From Luteimonas arsenica (GTDB lineage: Bacteria; Pseudomonadota; Gammaproteobacteria; Xanthomonadales; Xanthomonadaceae), in the NCBI RefSeq assembly GCF_004352825.1, contig NZ_SJRW01000002.1, positions 1,207,578 through 1,271,577 on the forward strand: DNA of 64,000 nt. The letters are read 5' to 3'. A model generated the notes under the pieces. It saw only the letters and a list, made by a program, of their open reading frames with translations, was not told the origin of the DNA and searched no databases. Position numbers and translations under genes: made by a program. Below are positions 49,961-58,177 of the stretch, piece after piece; positions within the stretch are counted from its first letter, which is position 1; every line of letters begins with the position of its first letter.

Positions 49961-51373
49961 ATGCTGGGCAACAGGCAGGACGATTTCGAGTCTCTGGCGC
50001 GGCGCTACTGGGCCGCCTGGGGCGACGCACTGCGCAACGCGGTGCCGGGCGCGGGCGCCATCCCCGGCATGGGAGGGCCGCAGCACGCCTCGCCGCTGGG
50101 CGCGGAGGCCTGGCAGGAGTCGATCGACTGGTGGACGCGGCTCGCGCACGGCGGTCGCAGCGAGGCCAACGACGCGCTCGCACACTTCAACCGCCAGGCG
50201 CGGCAGTGGTACGCGCGCATGCAGGAGGTCGCCGCGCGCTTCGCCGGGCAGGAGGCCACCGCGGTCGACGTCGCCCGCGCCTGGAAGGAGGCGCTGGGCG
50301 CCAGTGGCGAGAACCCCTTCCCGGAAATGCTGCGCAGCCTGCGCGGCCACCACCTGCAGGGCCTGGAGCAATGGGTGGAGGACGCCTCGCCCTGGCTTGA
50401 TTCGATCCGCGACGAAGGCCTGTCCTGGCTGCGGATGCCGGCCTTCGGCGCCGGCCGCGAGCACCAGGAGCGCCTGCAGCGGCTCGCGGCGCACGTGGCG
50501 GAGTACCACCAGGCCTCCAGCGCCTACGGCGCGCTGATGGCCAAGGCGCAGCAGGAGGCCTTCGCGATCTTCGAGAACCGGCTGATCGACCACGAGGAGC
50601 CGGGGCGCCAGCTCCAGTCCGGGCGCGCGCTGTTCGACCTGTGGATCGACGCTGCCGAGGAAGCCTATGCCGAGGTCGCGCTGTCGCCGGAGTTCCGCGA
50701 GGTCTACGGCAACCTGGTGAACGCGCAGATGCGCGTGCGCGCCGGCGTGCAGCGCATGGTCGAGGACGCCTGCGCGCAGTTTGGGATGCCTACCCGCACA
50801 GAGCTCGACGGCGCGCACCGCAAGCTGGCGCAGCTCGAGCGCGAGGTGCGGCGGCTGCGTGATGCCGCCGGGCGGATGCATGGGCAGGGCGTGCCGCAGC
50901 GCGTCGCGGCGCCTGCGCGACGCCCTGTACGGGCGGCCGCTGCCACCGTCGATGTCGTGGAACCCGCAGTCGACGAAGCGGTGGCGGCACGCCGCGTAGC
51001 CAGGCCCGCGAAGAAGGCGGCGAAGAAGCCGGCGAAGCGGACTGCAAAAGCGACGCCAAAGAAGGCAGTGAAGAAGGCAGCAAAAAAGGCTGCGAAGAAG
51101 CTCGCGAAGAGGCCTGCAGCGCGCACGGCGAAGAAGCCTTCCACAAAGGCCGCCGCGAAGACGGTGAAGGCCGCCGCGAAATCCCCGGCGAAGACGGCCG
51201 CCAAAAAAGCCGCGAAGCGCGCCGCGCCCGCAGGCACCATGGCCGGGCGCGGTGCGCGCCGGCCATCCGCGCGCGCCGGCTTCGGCGGCGCGATCGCCGG
51301 CAGCATCCCGCGCGCGCCCGAACCCATGGCATCGAAATCGGCGAAGAAAGCCGTGAAGAAGGGGAAGCGCTGA
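49961..51373 (+). CDS. phaE: Class III PHA synthase subunit PhaE with lysine/alanine-rich tail
   Basis: A 470-residue protein. The start ATG 49961 follows AAGGAGG. Residues about 1-310 match PhaE (MLGNRQDDFESLARRYWAAW; LVNAQMRVRAGVQRMVEDAC), the non-catalytic subunit of class III poly(3-hydroxybutyrate) synthase. From about residue 345 (50995) to the end the sequence is a repetitive basic tail (AKKAAKKPAKRTAKATPKKA, then AAKTVKAAAKSPAKTAAKKA), with many Lys and Ala and almost no acidic residues, like the tails of PhaF, PhaM, AlgP and histone H1. Standard PhaE is about 350 residues. The stop at 51373 is one base before phaC. Confidence 0.92.
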   Translation: MLGNRQDDFESLARRYWAAWGDALRNAVPGAGAIPGMGGPQHASPLGAEAWQESIDWWTRLAHGGRSEANDALAHFNRQARQWYARMQEVAARFAGQEATAVDVARAWKEALGASGENPFPEMLRSLRGHHLQGLEQWVEDASPWLDSIRDEGLSWLRMPAFGAGREHQERLQRLAAHVAEYHQASSAYGALMAKAQQEAFAIFENRLIDHEEPGRQLQSGRALFDLWIDAAEEAYAEVALSPEFREVYGNLVNAQMRVRAGVQRMVEDACAQFGMPTRTELDGAHRKLAQLEREVRRLRDAAGRMHGQGVPQRVAAPARRPVRAAAATVDVVEPAVDEAVAARRVARPAKKAAKKPAKRTAKATPKKAVKKAAKKAAKKLAKRPAARTAKKPSTKAAAKTVKAAAKSPAKTAAKKAAKRAAPAGTMAGRGARRPSARAGFGGAIAGSIPRAPEPMASKSAKKAVKKGKR

Positions 51374-51374
51374 C

Positions 51375-52439
51375 ATGTACGGTCCGCTCAACATCACGCC
51401 CGCAGGGCTTGCCGAAGAGGCGGTGCGCCTGCAGCAGAAGCTTGCCGCCGGCCTCCAGGTGCTGCGCGAGGTCGACGACGTCGACTTCGGCGCCACGCAG
51501 CGCGAAGAGGTCTGGCGCGACGGCAAGGTCGTGCTCTACCGCTTCGTCGGCGAGCGCGAACCCACCGCCCGCGTGCCGCTGCTGATCGCCTACGCCCTGG
51601 TCAACCGTCCCTACATGGTCGACCTGCAGGACAACAAGTCGCTGGTGCGCCAGCTGCTTGCGCGCGGCCAGGACGTCTACATCATCGACTGGGGCTATCC
51701 CGACCGCTCCGATCGCTTCCTCGAGCTCGAGGACTACATCGAACGCTTCATCGGCGGTGCCGTCGACCACCTGCGTGAAGCGCACGGCGTCGACGCGGTC
51801 AACCTGCTCGGCATCTGCCAGGGCGGCGCGTTTTCCCTCAGCTACGCCGCGCTCAATCCGGAGAAGGTGCGCAACCTGATCACCATGGTCACGCCGGTGG
51901 ACTTCCATACGCCGGACAACATGCTGTCGAACTGGACCCGCGGCATGGACGTCGACCTCTTCGTCGACACCCTGGGCAACGTACCCGCGGACCTGATGAA
52001 CATGTGCTACCTCACGCTCAAGCCCTGGCGGCTGTTCGTGCAGAAGTACGTGGGCATGGCCGACATCCTCGACGACAAGGCGGCGATGGAGGACTTCCTG
52101 CGCATGGAGAAGTGGATCTTCGATTCGCCCGACCAGGCCGGCGAGGCCTTCCGCCAGTTCATCAAGCAGTACTACCAGGGCAACGGCTTCGTGAACGGCG
52201 GCATCGAGATCGGTGGCCGCGAGGTGCACCTGGGCATGGTCGAGATGCCGGTGCTCAACATCTACGCCGAGCAGGACCACCTGGTGCCGCCGGCGGCGTC
52301 GAAGGCGCTGGGCGGGCTGATCGGCAGCAACGACTATTCGGAGCTGTCCTTCCGTGGCGGCCACATCGGCATCTACGTCTCCGGCCGCGCGCAGAAGGAA
52401 GTGCCCGACGCGATCCATGGCTGGCTGGCGCAGCGATGA
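51375..52439 (+). CDS. phaC: Class III poly(3-hydroxyalkanoate) synthase subunit PhaC
   Basis: A 354-residue catalytic subunit that polymerises 3-hydroxyacyl-CoA. The lipase-like box is LLGICQGGA with nucleophile Cys148; Asp301 (YAEQDHLVPP) and His330 (FRGGHIGIYVSG) complete the triad. The numbering is almost the same as the well-studied A. vinosum enzyme (Cys149, Asp302, His331). It is one base from phaE, and its stop overlaps the next small gene's start. It is cytoplasmic, on the PHB granule surface. Confidence 0.95.
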   Translation: MYGPLNITPAGLAEEAVRLQQKLAAGLQVLREVDDVDFGATQREEVWRDGKVVLYRFVGEREPTARVPLLIAYALVNRPYMVDLQDNKSLVRQLLARGQDVYIIDWGYPDRSDRFLELEDYIERFIGGAVDHLREAHGVDAVNLLGICQGGAFSLSYAALNPEKVRNLITMVTPVDFHTPDNMLSNWTRGMDVDLFVDTLGNVPADLMNMCYLTLKPWRLFVQKYVGMADILDDKAAMEDFLRMEKWIFDSPDQAGEAFRQFIKQYYQGNGFVNGGIEIGGREVHLGMVEMPVLNIYAEQDHLVPPAASKALGGLIGSNDYSELSFRGGHIGIYVSGRAQKEVPDAIHGWLAQR

Positions 52440-52636
52440 GCGCCACCCATCCCCGGCTCAGCCGTCCGCTCGACGACCGCGTGCTCGCCGGCGTGGTCGG
52501 CGGCATCGCGCGCCGCTTCGGCTGGAACTCGACCCTGCTGCGCGTGCTCTACGTGGTGTTCTCGGTGCTGTCGGCGGCCTTCCCGGGCATCCTCGTCTAC
52601 GTGGTGCTGTGGCTGCTGATGCCCGAGGAGGGGTGA
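52436..52636 (+). CDS. PspC-domain membrane protein
   Basis: A 66-residue protein with one hydrophobic C-terminal segment (STLLRVLYVVFSVLSAAFPG) preceded by the PspC signature LDDRVLAGVVGGIARRFGW. The ATG overlaps the phaC stop by four bases and the stop overlaps the next start (GTGA), so it is translationally coupled to both. PspC-like proteins sense envelope stress; here it has only the minimal domain. Confidence 0.85.
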   Translation: MSATHPRLSRPLDDRVLAGVVGGIARRFGWNSTLLRVLYVVFSVLSAAFPGILVYVVLWLLMPEEG

Positions 52637-53112
52637 GCTCGGCCCCATGGCGCGCGCTGCGCCTGGTCGCCGGCGTCCTCGGCGTCTTGTGGGCGCTGCC
52701 GTACACGTTGCCCGGCCTGCTGGCCGGCCTGTCAGCGCTGCCCTTCGGTGCCCGCATGCGCCTGCGCGGGCGCGAGCTGGCCCTGGTCTTCGATGCCGTG
52801 CCGTTCGGACCGGGCGGCGCGCTCACGCTCGGCAACGTCATCCTGCACACTGGCGACAGCATCGACTGCGACTGCCTGACCTATGCCCATCGCGCCGGCC
52901 TGTGCGAACAGCCCGCGGTGCGCCTGGTCGATCACGAACGCGCGCACGTGCTGCAGTACATGGCGCTCGGGCCGCTGTTCCTGCCGCTGTACTTCCTGTG
53001 CGGCGGCATCAGCGTGCGCAACCGCTTCGAGCGTTCGGCCGACCGCTACGCGCTCACGGGCCGTGGCTGGTGGCCCTGGCCGGCGCCGCCGACGAACGGT
53101 CGGCTCGATTGA
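52633..53112 (+). CDS. Membrane-associated protein with HExxH-like motif
   Basis: A 159-residue protein from GTG 52633, which overlaps the PspC stop. It has an N-terminal hydrophobic segment (RLVAGVLGVLWALPYTLPG) and the motif VRLVDHERAHVLQYMALGPL (HExxH) followed by RFERSADRYAL, where a further Glu or Asp could be a metal ligand. Similar small membrane proteins are common in xanthomonads; whether they are active peptidases is not known. Two central cysteines lie in the pair CDCL. Confidence 0.7.
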   Translation: MSSAPWRALRLVAGVLGVLWALPYTLPGLLAGLSALPFGARMRLRGRELALVFDAVPFGPGGALTLGNVILHTGDSIDCDCLTYAHRAGLCEQPAVRLVDHERAHVLQYMALGPLFLPLYFLCGGISVRNRFERSADRYALTGRGWWPWPAPPTNGRLD

Positions 53113-53147
53113 CGTTCCGCTAACGGCCGCTGCGCTAGAGTCGCAAC

Positions 53148-53309
53148 CGTCGAAGAAAAAGCGGAAAAGGCTGACAAAGCCCCTACGCAATCGCTTCGAC
53201 GAAGGAAGGCTCAGCCGACCGGGGAAACCCGGGCGACTGGGCCTTTCGCATATGCGCCGATCGCGCCGCCAGTGCGGTCGCGCGCGTCACGCGACCTCGG
53301 GTTTACCCC
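53148..53309 (+). ncRNA. Candidate structured leader RNA
   Basis: The 250-base gap 53113-53362 holds no gene. CGTCGAAG (53148-53155) pairs with CTTCGACG (53194-53201); inside them GGCT (53169) pairs with AGCC (53178). A GAAA-capped hairpin follows (CCGGG-GAAA-CCCGG, 53219-53232). GGGTTTACCCC (53299-53309) could pair instead with GGGGAAACCC (53221-53230), giving two exclusive folds. No known riboswitch core was recognised. Confidence 0.35.
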
Positions 53310-53362
53310 AGGCCTGGCCGTTCGCGGGACGCGCTACTCTGGCGTCCTTCAGGAGGCCATCC

Positions 53363-53758
53363 ATGCGCCCAGTCCGCCCGCGCGACGAGTCCAGTCCCTG
53401 GTCGTTCTTCCTGCCGATGCTGCTTGCGGTGGCGCTGGGCATTCTCCTTGCCGATATCGTCCGTCACGTCGCGGGCGCCGCGTTCGGCAGCGACGAGGAG
53501 ACGGCGGTGAAGACGGCCGCCGCTGTGTCGGATCCCGAGGTGGCCGAAGAGGATTCGTTGGCCAGCGATGCCGCGATGGTCACCGTCGGCCAGAGCAGTG
53601 GCGGCGAGGTGGTCCTGCTGCCCGGTCCGGTAACCGCGATGCGCGAGGGCGCCGAGCGCGCCTGCATCAACCACACCATCGCGCTGCGCCGGCCCAATGG
53701 CTGGGAGCAGGGCCTGGAGGACAACGCACCGCTGCGCTGCCGCGCCAGTTCGCCCTGA
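53363..53758 (+). CDS. Hypothetical membrane-anchored protein
   Basis: A 131-residue protein from ATG 53363 behind AGGAGG. It has one N-terminal transmembrane segment (SFFLPMLLAVALGILLADIV), then an acidic region (SDPEVAEEDSLASDAAM), and ends with a Cys pair (ACINHTI, RCRASSP). It is probably anchored in the inner membrane with a periplasmic domain. No family is recognised. Its unusually long leader contains the candidate structured RNA. Confidence 0.6.
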   Translation: MRPVRPRDESSPWSFFLPMLLAVALGILLADIVRHVAGAAFGSDEETAVKTAAAVSDPEVAEEDSLASDAAMVTVGQSSGGEVVLLPGPVTAMREGAERACINHTIALRRPNGWEQGLEDNAPLRCRASSP

Positions 53759-53811
53759 GCAGGCGGCCGTCGACGCGACCTTCGTTCAGCGGCGGGACCG
53801 GGGGCAGGCGC

Positions 53812-54609
53812 TCAGTCGCGGCACAGCGGGATCCTCGCGATGCCCTCGCCGGCGCGGACGCCACCGGGGTCATGGCGCCGCTCGGCGAACAGGATGTGAT
53901 CGGAGGCCACCAGCACCACGCTGCTGCAGCGCGTGCCGTACTCCGGCCCGCTGACGAAGGGCGGCGACAGCGCGCGTTCCAGCGCGATCCCCACGCCGGT
54001 GTCGGGCAGGGCTTCGTCCGGCGCGACGCGGCTGTCGGCGAGGGCGGCGAACAGCGGTTCCAGCGCGTCGATCGAGGTGGTTGGAGCGTCGAGGCCAGGC
54101 GTTGTGGCGAGCCAGGCTTCCAGCGCCCGCGTGGCCGCCACGCTTTTCGGCCACGCTGCGTCGAAGGCCCCGTTGGACATCGCGTGCATGCCTGGTGATA
54201 CGGCTGCGTGCCGGATGCCCGGATGGTTGCTGGCGTGGACCAGCGCGTCGCCGTCCCAGAACAGCGCGTTGAAGTGTCCGTAACCCGGTGACGAACCAGG
54301 CCCGGCGGCGAAGGCTCCGGCGCTTTCCCGGCCCCGGACGAAATCACGCACCAGCCATCCCCGCGACTGTGGCTGCGGGGCCAGGCCGTTGCGCCCGTCG
54401 CGGACATTGGTGACGGCCGCCAGCCGGCCACGGCTGGAGACCTGCAACCAGCCGCCGCCCTGCACGAGGTCGCGGCCGCCGTAGACGGAAGGATCTTCGG
54501 GATCGATGCCGGCCGCCGCCGTGGGACGGGCGTGGAACTCGTCACGGTTGGCGGCGATGGCAAGCAGCCAGCGCGGATGCTGGCGCCATGCGAGGGCGAT
54601 CAGGCACAT
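53812..54609 (-). CDS. NRDE (TANGO2-like) family protein
   Basis: A 265-residue protein starting at ATG 54609 (MCLIALAWRQHPRWLLAIAA followed by NRDEFHARP). The NRDE motif and the N-terminal Cys at position 2 are family features, and GWLQVSSRGRLAAVTNVRDG is also typical. TANGO2-type proteins occur in bacteria and mitochondria; a role in haem or lipid handling has been proposed, but the biochemical activity is unresolved. It is convergent with the hypothetical gene at 53363. Confidence 0.9.
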   Translation of the reverse strand: MCLIALAWRQHPRWLLAIAANRDEFHARPTAAAGIDPEDPSVYGGRDLVQGGGWLQVSSRGRLAAVTNVRDGRNGLAPQPQSRGWLVRDFVRGRESAGAFAAGPGSSPGYGHFNALFWDGDALVHASNHPGIRHAAVSPGMHAMSNGAFDAAWPKSVAATRALEAWLATTPGLDAPTTSIDALEPLFAALADSRVAPDEALPDTGVGIALERALSPPFVSGPEYGTRCSSVVLVASDHILFAERRHDPGGVRAGEGIARIPLCRD

Positions 54610-54798
54610 GCGGCCATGATAGGCCCGGGAGAGACGGGGTTCCGGCCCAGCACCGCGACCAGAGGCCACGGCCGCAGTTCCATATAGGCGGCGCGCCGTC
54701 CGTTGGTGCGCTGTGCTGCCGGAGAGGCGAGCATGCGCCGTCGCGTGAGGGGCCGGTATCGGGACAGGTCCCGGGTGGGGGTCAGGAAACCCCTAGGG

Positions 54799-54885
54799 TG
54801 GTGCCGGAAGTGGGACTCGAACCCACACGCTTTTAAGGGCGGCGGATTTTGAGTCCGCTGCGTCTACCGATTCCGCCATTCCGGC
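54799..54885 (-). tRNA. tRNA-Leu (anticodon CAA)
   Basis: An 87-base type II tRNA with encoded CCA (54799-54801) and a long variable arm. The acceptor stem GCCGGAA pairs with TTCCGGC, the anticodon loop is CTCAAAA with CAA at 54849-54851 (complement), and the T loop is GGGTTCGAGTCCC. It reads UUG codons. Confidence 0.95.
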
Positions 54886-54927
54886 GCGGGCGCCAAGTAT
54901 AGCGGCAGCGGCCCGCGCGTCCGCGCC

Positions 54928-55530
54928 TCAGGCCGCCTGGTCGGTGGCCAGGGTGTTGTCCACCCGCCGGTACCACTCGCCCGAACTGGACTCGAAGCGT
55001 GAGCACTGCTCCAGCGGCGCCTGGTAGACGTGCAGAGATACTGCGATGGCCGCGGCATCGGCGTTGCGGATGGTGTGGTACTCGTGCGGCGGGATCAGGC
55101 TGCCGGCGCTGCCCGGGCCGGCCTGGATGCCGCCGGCGGAGCGGAAGCGGAAGCGTTCGCCATCACGCTCCAGCAGTTCGAACTGGGTGATTTCGAGTTC
55201 GCCGGCCCACACGCCTTCCACGCACCAGCAGCCGTCGTGGTCGTGGATCGGCGTGCCCTGGCCCGGGCCCCAGGTCATGGCGACGACGCTGTAACCGTGC
55301 TCCGGGCTGCGGTACAGCTCGCGGCGGGCGTAGTGGTCGGCGATCGGCTCGTGGACGCAGTCGGGCAGGCGCACGGCGGGATCGCGGATCAGGCCGCACA
55401 TGATACTGCGCAGGGCGGCGGTGACGGCGTGGCAGTCGCCAGCGGCCAGGGCCTCTTCGATGCCCGCGACCAGCCTGTCGCGGCCGGGGAAGGGGATGTC
55501 GGGCAGGGCGCCGTGGTTCGGTTCGCTCAT
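54928..55530 (-). CDS. Cysteine dioxygenase family protein
   Basis: A 200-residue cupin non-haem iron enzyme. Its ligand motif is TPIHDHDGCWCVEGVWAG, with the third His in IPPHEYHTI. CDO-type enzymes convert cysteine to cysteine sulfinate; bacterial 3-mercaptopropionate dioxygenases share the GPGQ(x)TPIHDH segment. An Arg in the segment HYARRELYRSP, about 26-27 residues before the first His, matches the cysteine-binding Arg60 of mammalian CDO, which favours cysteine; this is tentative. The gene is downstream of metXS on the same strand. Confidence 0.8.
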   Translation of the reverse strand: MSEPNHGALPDIPFPGRDRLVAGIEEALAAGDCHAVTAALRSIMCGLIRDPAVRLPDCVHEPIADHYARRELYRSPEHGYSVVAMTWGPGQGTPIHDHDGCWCVEGVWAGELEITQFELLERDGERFRFRSAGGIQAGPGSAGSLIPPHEYHTIRNADAAAIAVSLHVYQAPLEQCSRFESSSGEWYRRVDNTLATDQAA

Positions 55531-55621
55531 GGGGCAAGTGTACGCCGCGAAGGCTGGCGTCTGCGCCGCGCTGCAGCACCGGCCGCCGCTGCCGCGGTGC
55601 CTGCGGAAGGCCGTGGGCCGC

Positions 55622-56737
55622 TCAGAGCGCGGCCAGGAAGCCGCCCACCGCCGGCGAGAAACGAGCGAAATCGACCAGGAAGGCGTCGTGGCCCTGCGGG
55701 GACTCCAGCGGCAGGAAGCTGGCCTCGGCGCCGCCGGCGCGCAGGCCGTCGGCGATCTCCTGCTGCTGCTGCAGCGGGAACAGGATGTCGGTGTGGACGC
55801 CGATCGCCAGCGCGCGCTCGATCCGGATCTTCGCCAGGCCCTCGGCCGTGGTGCCCCCGCAGGATTCGCCGATGTCGAACCAGTCCATGCTGCGGCTGAG
55901 GTAGAGGTAGCAGTTGGGATCGAAGTTGCGCACGAAGCGCCGCGCATGCGCCTCGAGGTAGCTTTCGACCTCGAACTCCAGGCCGAAGGGATCCTCGTCG
56001 TCTCGTCGGTCGGAGTCCAGGCGCACGCGGCCGAAGCGGCCGTCCCATTCCAGCGCCGAGCGGTAGGTGATGACGCCCAGCTTGCGCGCCATGCGCATGC
56101 CGCTTTCGGGGTAATGCGCGTCGTCGTAGTCGCCGCCGTTCCATTTCGGGTCGAGCCGGATGGCTTCGCGCTGCAGCGAGCGGATCGCGATCGAGAACGG
56201 CAGCGCGCGCGCGGCGCCGGAGATGTTGACGTGACTGCGGGCGATGCCGGGGTGGCGGGCCAGCAGCGCCAGCGCCGCCATGCCGCCCATGGAATTGCCG
56301 ATCACGCAGGCCAGGCGTTCGATGCCGAGCGCACGCACCACGTGCGCAGCGGCGTCGGCCACGTCCTCGATGGCGACGTCCGGGAAATCGAGGCGCCAGG
56401 GCTGGCCGCTGTCGGGATCGATCGAGGCCGGGCCGCTGGAGCCCTTGCAGCTGCCCAGCGAATTCACGCAAACCACGTGCCAGCGGCCGGTGTCGATGGC
56501 CTTGCCTGGCCCGACCATTGCCTCCCACCATCCGGGCGAAGGGTCGGCTTCGTTCGCAGCCGCGTGCGCGTCGGGCGACAGGCCGGTCAGGATGAGGATG
56601 CTGTTGTCGCCGGCGGCATTGCGGCGGCCCCAGGTCTCGTAGGCGATGCGCCCGTGCTGCAGGGCGCCGCCGCGCTTCATGGCGAACGGCGACGGCAGCT
56701 CGATCCAGCGCGTGCCCGGCGGGATGAATTCGGTCAT
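55622..56737 (-). CDS. metXS: Homoserine O-succinyltransferase (MetX type)
   Basis: A 371-residue alpha/beta hydrolase that activates homoserine for methionine synthesis. The ATG at 56737 starts MTEFIPPGTRWIELPSPF, close to the Xanthomonas enzyme. The catalytic Ser lies in GNSMGGMAA, the Asp in GVHTDILFP and the His in PQGHDAFL. The segment NSLGSCKGSSGPASIDPDSG resembles succinyl-using MetX proteins (MetXS) rather than the usual acetyl type, as I recall from annotated Xanthomonas sequences. It is cytoplasmic. Confidence 0.92.
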   Translation of the reverse strand: MTEFIPPGTRWIELPSPFAMKRGGALQHGRIAYETWGRRNAAGDNSILILTGLSPDAHAAANEADPSPGWWEAMVGPGKAIDTGRWHVVCVNSLGSCKGSSGPASIDPDSGQPWRLDFPDVAIEDVADAAAHVVRALGIERLACVIGNSMGGMAALALLARHPGIARSHVNISGAARALPFSIAIRSLQREAIRLDPKWNGGDYDDAHYPESGMRMARKLGVITYRSALEWDGRFGRVRLDSDRRDDEDPFGLEFEVESYLEAHARRFVRNFDPNCYLYLSRSMDWFDIGESCGGTTAEGLAKIRIERALAIGVHTDILFPLQQQQEIADGLRAGGAEASFLPLESPQGHDAFLVDFARFSPAVGGFLAAL

Positions 56738-56809
56738 GGCGGCAAGTTTACCGGTGCCGTGGACGGCCACGGTGGATGGCGCCGCGGGCATCGCGCCTCA
56801 GGAATCGCC

Positions 56810-58153
56810 TCAGGCCACGCCCTGCGCCAGCATCGCGTCGGCCACGCGTACGAAGCCGGCGATGTTGGCGCCGTCGACATAGCTGACGCTGCCGTCTTCG
56901 CGGCGCCCGTGCTCGACGCAGGTCTCGTGGATGTCGCACATGATCCGCTGCAGCCGGGCGTCGACCTCATCGGCACCCCAGGTCAGGCGCATCGCGTTCT
57001 GGCTCATTTCCAGGCCCGAGACCGCGACGCCGCCGGCATTGCTGGCCTTGCCCGGCGCGTACAGCACGCCGGCCTCCTCGAAGATCCGCACGGCCTCGGG
57101 GGTGGTCGGCATGTTGGCGCCCTCGGCGACGCAGCGCACGCCGTTGCGGACCAGGGCCGTGGCATCGGAGGCGTCGATCTCGTTCTGGGTGGCGCAGGGC
57201 AGTGCGACGTCCACCGCCACCGACCACGGCCGCATGTCGGCCTCGAAACGGGCGCCCACGCGCTGTGCATAGTCGCTGACCCGGCCATACAGGTGGTTCT
57301 TCACCTCCATGAGCTCGGCGAGCTTGTCGGGCGTGAAGCCGTCCTCGTCGACCACGGTGCCGCTGGAGTCGGAGGCGGTGACCACTTTCGCCCCGCACTC
57401 CATCGCCTTTTCGATCGCCGACTGGGCGACGTTGCCCGAACCCGAGATGGAGACCCGCAGGCCGTCGAGTGCCGCACCCGTGCGCTCGAGCATTTCCTGC
57501 GCGAAGTAGACCGTGCCGTAGCCGGTCGACTGCGGCCGCATCAGCGAGCCTCCGAACGCGGTGCCCTTGCCGGTGAACACGCAGTCGGCGCGGTTGGCGA
57601 TCCGCTTCACCATGCCCGCCATGAAGCCGATTTCGCGGCTGCCGACGCCAATGTCGCCGGCCGGCACATCGGTGTGGGCGCCGATATGGCGCGAGAGTTC
57701 GATCGCGAACGCCTGGCAGAAGCGCATCACCTCGCCCGGGCTGCGGCCCTTGGGGTTGAAGTCCGAGCCGCCCTTGGCGCCGCCCATCGGCAGGGTGGTC
57801 AGGGCGTTCTTGAAGGTCTGCTCGAAGGCCAGGAACTTCAGCACCGACAGGTCCACCGAGGGATGGAAACGCAGCCCGCCCTTATAGGGCCCCAGCGCGT
57901 TGTTGTGCTGGACGCGGTAGCCGCGGTTGACCTGCACGTCGCCGTGGTCGTCGACCCAGGCCACGCGGAAGACGATGATCCGGTCCGGCTCGGCCAGGCG
58001 CTCGAGCAGGCCCTGGCTCGCGTAACGCGGATGGGCGGCGAGGAAGGGCCAGACGCTGTCCACGACCTCGCCGACCGCCTGCAGGAACTCGCGCTGGCCG
58101 GGATTGCGCTGTTCGACCCCGGCCAGGAAATCCGCGGCGGTGGCAGGCTTCAT
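56810..58153 (-). CDS. gdhA: NADP-specific glutamate dehydrogenase
   Basis: A 447-residue hexameric enzyme converting 2-oxoglutarate and ammonia to glutamate. It has the catalytic Lys region PMGGAKGGSDFNPKGRSPGE, the coenzyme region GTAFGGSLMRPQSTGYGTVY and SGSGNVAQSAIEKA, of normal bacterial length. It is upstream of metXS on the same strand, with 72 bases between. A palindromic site and a TTGACA box lie upstream of the start. Confidence 0.97.
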   Translation of the reverse strand: MKPATAADFLAGVEQRNPGQREFLQAVGEVVDSVWPFLAAHPRYASQGLLERLAEPDRIIVFRVAWVDDHGDVQVNRGYRVQHNNALGPYKGGLRFHPSVDLSVLKFLAFEQTFKNALTTLPMGGAKGGSDFNPKGRSPGEVMRFCQAFAIELSRHIGAHTDVPAGDIGVGSREIGFMAGMVKRIANRADCVFTGKGTAFGGSLMRPQSTGYGTVYFAQEMLERTGAALDGLRVSISGSGNVAQSAIEKAMECGAKVVTASDSSGTVVDEDGFTPDKLAELMEVKNHLYGRVSDYAQRVGARFEADMRPWSVAVDVALPCATQNEIDASDATALVRNGVRCVAEGANMPTTPEAVRIFEEAGVLYAPGKASNAGGVAVSGLEMSQNAMRLTWGADEVDARLQRIMCDIHETCVEHGRREDGSVSYVDGANIAGFVRVADAMLAQGVA

Positions 58154-58177
58154 CGGCGTCTCCGTGGAAGGTCGCCT

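Noticed and set aside
53148..53309. A cyclic-di-GMP or SAM riboswitch
   Set aside because: The conserved cores of these classes were looked for and not found; the segment is kept only as an unassigned structured candidate.
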